Positions 39,701 through 51,530 of a DNA stretch of 64,000 bases are shown here, one piece after another. The notes beneath the pieces were generated by a model. It was given only the letters and a program-made list of their open reading frames with translations. It did no database searches and was not told the DNA's origin. The position numbers were made by a program, and so were the translations under genes. Position 1 is the first letter of the stretch. Each line of letters opens with the position of its first letter. This DNA is from Sipunculus nudus (taxonomy: Eukaryota > Annelida > Sipuncula > Golfingiida > Sipunculidae), in assembly GCA_026874595.1 (NCBI GenBank), contig CM049313.1, positions 59,969,159-60,033,158 of the forward strand, written 5' to 3'.

Positions 39701-42700
39701 TGTGTCGAAAATGAAGATTCTAGGTCCAGTCGTTACGATTTGTGCCACGCTAACAGATGACAGCATCCTCAAAGGTCTCAAAAATAGAGGAAAAAATCGT
39801 AAAAAATCAAACAGTACAGGTGGCGCCACCAGTCTGCAGGAACTGATCGAACATCTCATGATCAATATGTATGCCAAAAATGAAGACCATCAGTGATGTA
39901 GTTATTGAGATATTGAAATTTTTGTATGAAATTTTTTACTATTCTGGGGGGTACTTTGGGGCCCCATAGCTCAAAGGATATGGGTAACAGAGACCTAATT
40001 TCTGGTTTCCAAGGAGATTTTTCATGGACCTCTCAGTGTGTCAAGAATTAAGATTCTAAGTCCAGTCTTTATGATTTGTGCCTTGTTAACAGATGTTCAC
40101 ATTTTTAAAGGTCTCAAAAATAGAGAAAAAAAATCGTAAAAAATCGAAAAATACAGGTGGCGCCACCAGTCTGCAGGAAGTGATGTAACATCTCATGATC
40201 AATATGTATGCCAAAAATAATGACCATCAGTCAAGTAGTTAATGAGATATTGAAGTTTTTGTATGAAATTTTTGACTTTTCTGGGGGGTACTTTGGGGCC
40301 ACATAGCTCAAAGGATATGGGTAACAGAGACCTAATTTCTGGTTTCCAAGGAGATTTTTTATGGACCTCTCAGAATCCCAAGTTACAAGGTTCTAGGTCC
40401 AGCGGTTAGGATTTGTGCCTGGTTAACGGACGGACAGACGGACAGACGGACGTCGGACAAAGAGTGATCGCTATAGCTCAGATGACTTTCAGTCAGCTGA
40501 GCTAAAAACCAGGCTGTATACTACAGGTTGTCACACACTATAAGCCACTTTGGCTGCTTTGACTCTTTGATTGACTGTTTCAGATGCCAGCCAGTACCCA
40601 GGAGAACTCCTCACCATGGTTACATGGATCCTCTCATTTACATGGCTACCTGTAAGTGTAACAGAAAAAATAGTCCATGATACAGTATGGCATGAAATAA
40701 TAAAGACATATCAGTATTTGTCCCATGGAGAATAATGCAAAAGAATTTTCTCTACCTCAGACTACCAATGGATAAATCATGATAGAAAGCTTCAGATGGC
40801 ATATGTCTGACCACACTAACTCCTAGAATTATATCAAGGATATGTGCTCTTAAAAAATCTATGCATGTAACTGTCATATTTCATAGAATAATTTATAAAT
40901 TTGAAATTGCATTATATCCTTTGTAGTTATGAATGAGTAATGCTTGTGAAATAAAAGACAGAAATTACAACTTTGAGGTGAATTAACTTTTTTATTTAAC
41001 CACAAAACAATTACATTAATGACAGCAACAAAAACCTGCTAGCAAAATAATGTAAACAGTGGCTGAAATCATGTATGAACATATTCAAACGAACTTTCAA
41101 ATTATGGACACCTGCTCGATGTTGGAGATCACCCAACATAATAAAAAGATGTCCATACACAGAGGCTTTCCTGTTTTTCTGTTAACATATTTCCATGTGC
41201 AGGATGAAGTCCAGTGGTTAGACCTGAAACCAGCACAGAGCAGGGAAGTGGGACAGCTGGCTGCTGCAGTGGCTGCCAAGAAAATACACTGGGGTAAGTG
41301 ATAATTCTTCAGTGAGAAATCCCATACCCTGAGCTACGAATTTCTTAACTGATTGAACAGAGTTGATTTTTAGCTCAGCTGACTATAAGTCATCTGAGCT
41401 ATAGTCGTCCGTCCGTCCGACCGTTAACAGGGCACATTTTAAAACCATTGGACCTACAAATCCAAAATTCTGCATACCATTAGATGTCCCCAAAATCTCC
41501 TACCATACCTAATATTGGGTCATTAGGGCTTCAAAATATTAAGGAAAAACCTCCGTTTTCCAGAAAAAAGCCATTGTTACACTTCAAGGCTGCCTTATAT
41601 CAAAACCACTGATCTGTTTTTGATCATATTTAGCATTCATACTCTTCCATACATTTTCTGTGCACATACCAAAAATTAAGTCAGCATTGGGTATAATTTT
41701 TAGCTCAGCTGACTGAAAGTCATCCGAGCTATAGCGATCACTCTTTGTCCGTCGTCCGTCTGTCCGTCTGTCCGTCTGTTAACCAGGCACAAATCGTAAC
41801 CACTGAACCTAGAACTTTGTAACTTGGGATTCTGAGAGGTCCATGAAAAATCTCCTTGGAAACCAGAAATTAGGTCTCTGTTACCCATATCCTTTGAGTT
41901 ATGGGGCCCCAAAGTACCCCCCAGAAAAGTCAAAAATTTCATACAAAAACTTCAATATCTCATTAACTACTTGACTGATGGTCATGATTTTTGGCATACA
42001 TATTGATCATGAGATGTTCCATCACTTCCTGCAGACTGGTGGCGCCACCTGCATTTTTCGATTTTTTACAATTTTTTTTCTCTTTTTTTGAGACCTTTAA
42101 AAATGTGAACATCTGTTAACAAGGCACAAATCGTAAAGCCTAGACCTAGAATCTTAATTCTTGATACACTGAGAGGTCCATGAAAAATCTCCTTGGAAAC
42201 CAGAAATTAGGTCTCTGTTACCCATATCCTTCGAGCTATAGGGCCCCAAAGTACCCCCCAGAATAGTAAAAAATTTCATACAAAAACTTCAATATCTCAA
42301 TTACTACAACACTGATGGTCATGATTTTTGGCATACATATTGATCATGAGATGTTTCATAAGTTCCTGCAGACTGGTGGCGCCACCTGTATTTTTCAATT
42401 TTTTTACAATTTTTTCCTCTATTTTTGAGACGTTTAAAGATGCTGTCATCTGTTAACGTGGCACAAATCGTAACCGCTGGACCTAGAATCTTCATTCTCG
42501 ACACACTGAGAAACCTATTAAAAGTCTCCGTGGAAACCTTAAATTAGATCTCTGTTACCCATATCCTTCGAGCTATGGGGCCCCAAAGTACCCCCCAGAA
42601 AAGTAAAAAATTCATACAAAAACTTCAATATCTCATTAACTACTTGACTGATGGTCATGATTTTTGGCATACGTATTGATCATGAGATGTTCCATCACTT

Positions 42701-45700
42701 CCTGCAGACTGGTGGCGCCACCTGAATTTTTCGATTTTTTACGAATTTAAAAATGTGAACAGCTGTTAACAGGGCACAAATCATAAAGACTGGACCTAGA
42801 ATCTTAATTCTTGACACACTGAGAGGTCCATAAAAAGTCTGCATGGAAACCTGAAATAAGGTCTCTGTCATCCATATCCTTTGAGCTATGGGGGGCTCCC
42901 AATAACCCCCCAGAATAATGGAAAATTTGATAAAAACAAATTGCAACATCTCAATAACTACAAAACTGATGGTCATGATTTTTGGCATACATATTGATCA
43001 AGAGGTGTTTCATCAGTACCTGCAGACTGGTGGTGCCACTTGTATTTTTTCAAATTTTCACAATTTTTTTTTCTCTATTTTGGAGACCTTTCAGGATGTA
43101 GTTATCTGTCAACAGGGTACAAATCGTAAGGACTGGACCTAGAATCTTCATTGTTGACAAACAGGGAGACCCATGATAAGTCTCCATGGACACCTGAAAT
43201 TAGGTCTCTGTTACCCATATCCTTTGAGCTATGGCACTCCAAAGTACAGCTCAGAATAATGGAAAATTTGATACAAAAGCTGAAGTATCTAACAACTAAT
43301 GCAGAGATCACCATAATTGTTTTCATGGATATTGATCATCGAGTGTTTCATCAGTTTCTGCAGACTGGTGGCACCACCTGTATTTGTTCGGGTTTTTTTT
43401 ACGATTTTTTTCTCTATTTTTGAGACCTTTAAAGTTATGAACATCTGTTAACAGGGCACAAATCATTAAAACTGGACCTAGAATCTTCATGAAAAGTCTC
43501 CATGGAAACCTGAAATTAGGTCTCTGTTACCCATATTCTTTAAGCTGTATGGCTCCAAATTACCCCCCAGAATAATGGAAAATTTGATACAAAAACTGCA
43601 GTATCTCAATAACTACAACACTGATGGTCATGATTTTCGGCATACATATTGATCATGACCTGTTCCATCAGTTTCTGCAGACTGGGTGCGCCACCTCTAT
43701 TTTTTTTAAATTTTTACGATTTTTTTTCTCTTTTTTTGATACCTTTAAAGATGTGGTTATCTGTCAACAGGGTACAAATCGCAACAACTGGACCTAGAAT
43801 CTTCATTCTTGTCATGCAAGAAGGCCCATGAAAAGTGCCTGTGGAAACTTAAAATTAGGTCCCTGTTACCCATATCCTTCAAGCTATAGGACTCGGAAGT
43901 ATCCCTCAGAATAATGGACAATTTGATACAAAAGCTGAAGTATCTGAACAACTAATGGGGAGATCACCATGATTCTTTGCATGGATATTGATGTTTGTAA
44001 GTGTTTTTATTAGTTTCTGCAGAGTGGTGGAGCCACCTGTATTTTTGTACCCGCCAAAACGAAGTTTTTTGGATACTATGTTTTTGACCGGGTTCCTCCG
44101 CCGTTGCCGCGTTCGTTTCCAGAGAGCTCCTCTGGGACTTGATTTTATCAGCTTTCCAAGCTCATATCTCGGGAACCGTTTGACTGATCAGGAAATAAAA
44201 TTTATACTAATGTAGCCCTTGGATAGCTCTATAACATACACAAAAAATGGTGGCGCCACCTGTAACCATGTTTGCACAGTGTCCATCTGTTCATCTGCCT
44301 TTGGTTAAAATCACTCATATCTCTGCAGTGAATTGACTAATTCACCTGAAATTCGGCATGCGTATACATCCTGGATAGCTTTCTTGATTTTATGACAGGT
44401 GGCGCCACCTACATTCTCATTCACGCTGATGACATCCAAGCTCATATTTCGGGAACCGTTTGACCGATCGGGCCAAAATTTTGCATGTATATAGATCTAA
44501 CATAGCTCTTAATCATACGCTAAACTGGTGGCGCCACCTGCAACCATTTTTGCACAGCGTCTGTCTGTTTGTCTGCCGTGCAATTATGTCACTCATATCT
44601 CGGCAGTGGTTTGACATATCTGCCTAAAATTTTGCAGTTTTATTAGCCCTCAGCCCTTAGGCTGATGGGCTATTGTCATCACCCAAGCTGTCCGTCCGTC
44701 CGTCCGTCCGGCATCCGTTAACATTTACCTTGTGAGCGGGATATCTTGAAAAGGATTCACCGTCAGAATTTTATTTCCTCGGTAAAGAAGTATATCGACA
44801 AAATCTTGGTCAAGTTCAAAGATGGGTGACCTTGACCCATTTTTCTACATTTTAGAGCTGATTATAGAAAAACACTTAGATGCTTATTACTCAGGAACCA
44901 TTTGGTGGATTTTCACAAAACTTACTATGGTTATTGGGACTGATAATCTGTACCTGCTAAACAAGTTTGGTGGCGCCACCTACAATTTCTGATTTTTAAT
45001 GAATTTTTATCAGATTTTTCAACTTTGGGCTTGTGAGCGGGATATCTCTAAAAGGTTTCACCGTAGGAATTTTATTTTTTCGGTAAAGATGTATATTGAC
45101 AAAATCTCGGTCAAGTTCGAAGATGGGTGACCTTGACCTGCTTTTCAAGGTCACAGAGCTGATTATAGAAAAAACATTTAGAAGCTTATTTCTCAGGAAC
45201 CTTTGGTTGGATTTTTACAAAACTTACTATGATTATTGGGACTGATAATCTGTACCTGCTTAACAAGTTTGGTGGCGCCACCTACAATTTCTGATTTTTA
45301 ATGAATTTTTATCGGATTTTTCAACTTTGGGCCTGTGAGCGAGATATCTCTAAAAGGTTTCACCGTAGGATTTTTATTTTTTCGGTGAAGATGTATATTG
45401 ACAAAATCTCGGTCAAGTTCGAAGATGGGTGACCTTGACCTGCTTTTCAAGGTCACAGAGCTGATTATAGAAAAAACATTTAGAAGCTTATTTCTCAGGA
45501 ACCATTGGGTGGATTTTTACAATACTTACTATGATCATAGGGACTGATGGTCTGTAACTGCTGCACAAATTTGGGGCCGCCACCTGCAATTTCTGATTTT
45601 TAATGAATTTTTCTTGGATTTTTTAATTGTGGCCTTGTGAGCAGGATATCTCTAAAAGGATTCACAATAGGAAATTTATTTCTTTGATGAAGATGCATAT

Positions 45701-48700
45701 CAACAAAATCTCGGTCAAGTTCGAAGATGGGTGACCTTGACCTGCTTTTCAAGGTCACAGAGCTTACAATAAAATAAAACTTAGAAGCTTATTTTCAGGA
45801 AGCATTTGATGGATTGTTATGAGTCATGGTACATACCTCTCCATTTTAAATTTATAACTGAGACATGTACAGATATACATCCATGTGAGAACAGATATTT
45901 AGTACTTTTCACTGTTACCACCTCTAAACTATGTTCTTTTGGCTGAGGGCTTTTGTCAGCTTCTGCTGATATTCTAGTACATCCTGGATAGCTGTCTTGA
46001 TTTTATGACAAGTGGCACCACCTACATTCACGTTCACGCTGATGACATCCAAGCTCATATCTCGGGAACCGTTTGACCGATCGGGCCAAAATTTTGCATC
46101 TGTATAGATCTAACATAGCTCTTTATCATACACAAAACTGGTGACACCACCTGCAACCATTTTTGCACAGCGTCTGTCTGTTTGTCTGCCATGCAATAAA
46201 GTCACTCACATCTTGGCAGTGGTTTGACATAACTGCCTAAAATTTTGCAGGTTTATACATCCTGGATAGCTTTCTTGATTTTATGACAGGTGGCGCCACC
46301 TACATTCTAGTTAACGCTGCACACATCCAAGCTAATATCTCAGGAACCATTTGACCGATTGGGCCAAAATTGTGCTCGTGTTTAGATCTCACATAGGTCT
46401 TTATCATACACAAAACTGCAACCATTTTTGCACAGCGTCTGTCTGTTTGTCTGCCGTGGGCTAAAATCACTCATATCCATGTAGTGGTTTGACTTTTCTG
46501 CCTAAAATTTTGCATATGTATACAACTTGGACAGCTTTCTGGATTTGTGGTAGGTTGCACAACCTACATACACATTTAGGCTGCAGACATCCATGCTAAT
46601 ATGCAACATACCTCACTCTGTTTCCCCTTGCCACTCAATCCATGCCTCACTTCACTCTGATTTTGGCAGATACACGTAGTCACTTGTCGGCTACCCGTAT
46701 TCTAGTTTTTAAAGTTTACACATTTTTTCTCTATTTTTGAGATATATAAATACAGACTAAATCTTGGCCTGTTGGTTAATCTGTTTGATGCTTCAGTTGA
46801 ATGGGTATCTACCATTCTGATGATAAAATTTCCTTTTGTGAATCTCTTCCCAGTCAGCTGAGCGTCATGACCCATGGGTCACTTGTTAAGTAATGGGCCC
46901 AAATATAATGCAATTTTTAAAAAATCAGGAAAAATATTTGCTCACTTTACATGAGAATTGCTGAAGCTGGAGACTTTTTTTTCAGGAATGTAACTTTATT
47001 TAATCAAGATTCAATTGTTTACCCAAAATTAGATCTGAATTTTGCAAATTTTTCAAGTTATTAGCATAAATAAAAAATCAATACCTTAAATTTTGTCCAA
47101 CTTTGGCAGTGGCACATTTTTTCCCTGTAAGCACTGATGATTTAATTTTCACAGCATATATACATAAGGATTTAATCTTTTAAAATCTGAAATTTCAAAG
47201 GAATTGTTTGAAAAGAGTAGCTTTTATTCAAGTTTTCATACACCATGTCAAGTGTTGTTTACATCTAGCCCACCTAGTAGTACAGCCTTCACTTGCATGT
47301 AACCCACCCCAGGCAGCTTGGCTTGGCTCAGCTAGGCCACTACTAGCAGGCTTCCCCTCTGCCCTGCACTCACCCCCCCCCCCCTCCCCCAGCTGGTGCA
47401 TAAACTAGATGAATGTTATAATTTTCTGTATTTTATTTTATTCTTGGCTATGCTAAATTTTAGATTTTGTATTGTACCACCAGGGTTACAATGATTAAAG
47501 TGCACATTTAATTGTGTCCACAAAGTGATGTATTGCTATGAAAGTGTGGATGTTCATAAAATAAGTAATGCTTCACTTCAGAAGAGTAAAACTTCTCTAG
47601 GTGTGAAATTGACTATTAATTCCAGTAATTAATTATAGCTGAGATTGTAATTAGAATAATGATATTGTTTGTCCCTTATTCAACCAACAGTGTGTATACT
47701 TCATTTGAAAAGATGTTTTTATTTTATCAAATTTACTGAATCTTTTATTTTATTTCAGTGAATAAAATTAAGCATGTACTGAAAACTCCAATGTGCAAAA
47801 CTTTTTAATAGGGATTCAAGGAATAATTTTGTAATTGCCATGTTATGGCATTATTTTCTTTTAAATTCAGTTAAATCATCTGATTTAAAAATAATAAAAT
47901 ATATGTTTATGCATAATATGACCCAATATGAGCTACAATATGGATATATAATGATTGCAACTTAGAATTCTAATATTTTAACTTATATTTCAGTTTTTTA
48001 TTACAAATTTATATCACTTGTAAAATAAAAAAATGAATAAGATTAAAACTATTAATGGAAAAAGTGGGTATGCTAAAAAAATAGGCTTATATATAAACTT
48101 AAATGCATTATTCCCTTGAAAGTGAAATAAAGGTATTAGTCCATTCTGTCCACTTGCCTGTCCATCTGTAAATTTTTCATATGCATCACAGTATCTCAAA
48201 ACATTTATTGTTTTTCTTCATGACAGTCTTGTCAGAGTATTAGTTTGCAATCATATATTTAGAACTTTACTATAACCAAGTAGGAGGGCCCCTTTCCTCT
48301 TAGCTTCTCATATGCTTTTATAAATGAAAAACATTACAATAGAATATTTTTATATAACTTAAGCTGGGCGCCGTGACCCATGGGACCTTTGTTTATATTC
48401 TGGATTCTCAACATCATTGTTTGGCTAAAACTGAATAAATACCAGACATGGTGTGAATACTTGCAAATGTATTTGAATACGAATATGAATATGTACTCCA
48501 TTATAAAATTTCTTGCATTAGAATGGGAATTCTGGTAAAAATGAAAGTATTTGAATACCAGTGCAAATACTTTCAAAATGTATTCATAAATGTATTCATG
48601 AATATGTTCTATAATATTATTTTAATAATCATTTCAGTTATTTTTATTAAAAAAATCATATGATTCTCTTACTATTTTTAATAAAAATTCTATTTGGTAC

Positions 48701-49874
48701 AATATTTGTTATTAAATTTTAATAAATAGTTAAACTCTTATCTTATATGTGCTGCATATCAGTTATATGGCCAAGTCAAAGTCTGTATGACAATAGCACT
48801 CCATTTGTTAATAAAATAAACGAAATCAATCTCTTCCCTGTCTCCAAAGAAACTATCAAAATCATACATAAGCTAAACATCAACAACTCATAGTACAGCT
48901 GATATTTATATCACACAAAACCAGCATGTGCCTCATTTCAAAATCATATTTTTTTATCATATATAACAGCTGAGCGCTGTGACCCATGGGTCCCTTGTTT
49001 AGAGATAATTTGATATATACAGCAAAATTTGTTTATTAGCTCAGCAGACTGTATGTCATCAGAACTATTGCAATCACTCTTTGTGATCCCTTTGTTTACT
49101 GTTGTTTATTTCATTGTTTGGTCATCCCTGAACAGGGAAAAAATGGTAACCATTTAACTTCTACCTTGAAAGGTAGTCTGGGCAGACATCTTAACCATTG
49201 GACCTAGAAACTTCTTATTAATATCCAGCAGATCCTAGGCCAATATCCCAGGAAACTTGAAACCAGGTCATAGTGACCTATATTCTGCATATTATAGGCA
49301 AAAAAAATTGAATTTGGACTTCCTGAAAACCAGATAGGGCATGTATCTTAACAATTCAGTCTGGGAATGTCTTACTTAATATCCAGGAAGGCCTTGAAAT
49401 TAGGTCATTATGACCTCATTATCTGTAAGCTATGGGGCAATAAACATGTTTTAAGCACCTGGGAAGTGAGATTGGCAAATAAAAAAAGGACTTTGTTTTC
49501 ATTTACATTTATTGTAGAAAGATAAATCATTTAATGATAAATAACAGAAGTTGTGTACATTTCTCACATAAGAATTTTCAGGTGTCCAAGTGGTAGTCTG
49601 TAAATGTGGTTGAAGCATTAGGCATCAGAGTTTAAGGTCATTGGTTTGAACCCTGCCAGATCCTCAAAGGCAAAATGATGAAGAAATCTTAATAGAACCT
49701 CAGAGATTTGCTCCATTTTCATGACTACAGCATCATACTTAACCCTTTACATATAAACCTTAAATCTGGAAGTCTTAATAATAACTTATCTTTATTATCA
49801 AATGGACACCTGTTCTCATTCATCAGACCTTAAATCCTGTCATACCTCTGAAGATTGATACTTTTATAATATTA

Positions 49875-49940
<66 letters not shown>

Positions 49941-50005
49941 TTATATATATATATATATAAACATATATATATATAAACTTTATATATATATATATATATA
50001 TAAAC

Positions 50006-50036
<31 letters not shown>

Positions 50037-51496
50037 CATACATACACACACATATATATATATATACCGTAGATATATTGTCTTGTTTTGTCAGATCCCG
50101 CCTGTTTAGGGAGGTGTGTCACATACCTGTCTCAGCTTCATAAAGAAACTGCACCGCGCTGGAGAAGTCACATCCTGAAGGTTGCCATGGTTAGTGAAAT
50201 TACTGAACTCTGACCTTTGACCCAATGATTAAACTCTCAGTCAACTTGATCTCACTTTCTATCTAGATAATGTATTCATAGATTTTCTTTTCAACAGTAG
50301 TTACACTTGTGCTTACTTTGTAATACACTTACAATTAATGCAATTATAAACACTAATAAGGTGGTACCTATGTGCCAAACACTTAAAAAAAACGGCTGTA
50401 ATACTAATTATTTGCAGTTCTTGGTTTAAGAGTGAGGCCTAATTTAAAATTGTAGTTGTTTAAACTACCAGTAAATAAGAAAAGTGATTTTATCTTGACA
50501 GAGTGACAGTAGCGTTGTAGTGAGGCAGCACGCTGTGAGAGTATTTCCTTTGTTCCTGTACCACGCTGGACCCAATGCCAACCATCTGGTGTATGATTTG
50601 CTACAGTAAGTATATTGTGATACATATTCTCCCTCAGTTTATGTATAGCCATCCCTGTGTCAGTTATTATTATGTCCCTCTCTGTGTATTTGGTGGGGAT
50701 GGTGGTGTAATGGTTAAGGTGTCGGGCTCATGATCGAGAGTTTGAATCCCAGTCAGACCCTATGGTGTGTCCCCCAGGTGTGCCTCTGTCCACCCAGCAG
50801 TAGAAATGGGTACCAGTAAATGCTGGAAAGGTAACCTGTGATTGGTTAACATCCCATCAAGGAGGAGTTTTAACTCTTTTAATTGGCATCACACTACGGA
50901 AACTCGGATAAGCCTGATGAGCTAGTAGTCTTGGGTGTAAAAGCCCAACACTTTACCTACTCTATGTATTATACTATATGTCTCTTTTTAAATCCATATT
51001 TCTATGTATGTATCTTTCATCTACATGTAGTTTAATTAAAACCACTCCAGTCTGGTTTGGTCTGCTTATTCTATTGTATTACAGTCTGGTCTTGTATAAT
51101 TACAGTTGTGAAATGACATTCCAACCCTTCATAAACCGAAAACCTTGCATCCCCCGTATTTTGTGAAAAACGAACGTAACCCATATAAATAAGCCTTGAC
51201 AAAAGGCATGTTAAAGGCATATACGTGAATTTATGCCGCTATTATTATCCGTAAAAATGTCTTTGAAGTAATACTAAAATAAATGTAGCTGTACCTGTAC
51301 CTAGGTACTCTCTATAGTACCTGTACCTGGCCAATTCACAAGTACCTGTACTTAGGTACTTTCACTTGTACCTGGCCCCAACCCTGCTATTTAGATCTGC
51401 AAATATTCTACTACGAGGAATAAATTCTGATTATGTAGCTTGTTGGTATTTCTGTACCTTACTATATACAGATAGGGTTTGATTTTGATATTACCA

Positions 51497-51530
<34 letters not shown>

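Larger units (their letters stand above)
41700..46887 (+). mobile_element. Element F: 5.2 kb HINE-like element, plus orientation, sister of E
   Basis: The 5' end is at 41700 and the 3' end (GTCAGCTGAGCGTCATGACC, then CATGGGTCACTTGTT) is at 46887. Seven array units of about 336 bp carry the palindrome or variants at 42040, 42377, 42711, about 43030, 43367, 43683 and 44028. Copy J is nested at 44047-46706 and contains K. F interrupts element G; the flanks join to a sequence matching uninterrupted B2. It is in inverted orientation to E across ATR exons 14-15. Confidence 0.8.

Noticed and set aside
37199-43951. Many recurring frames of 60-90 codons with sequences such as [12 protein letters not shown] and [13 protein letters not shown]
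   Set aside because: They are periodic translations of the 337 bp array units on both strands. They recur only because the DNA repeats, and no start or splice context supports them.
28314-46300. Regular spacing of palindromes considered as a CRISPR-like array
   Set aside because: The sequences between palindromes are themselves repeated rather than unique spacers, and the DNA is eukaryotic.
49823-50122. Open frame rich in Ile and Tyr on the minus strand
   Set aside because: It is translation of the TA microsatellite.
50692-50765. Functional tRNA gene
   Set aside because: A- and B-box matches exist, but the acceptor and anticodon stems do not pair well and an unrelated body continues, so a SINE is the better call.
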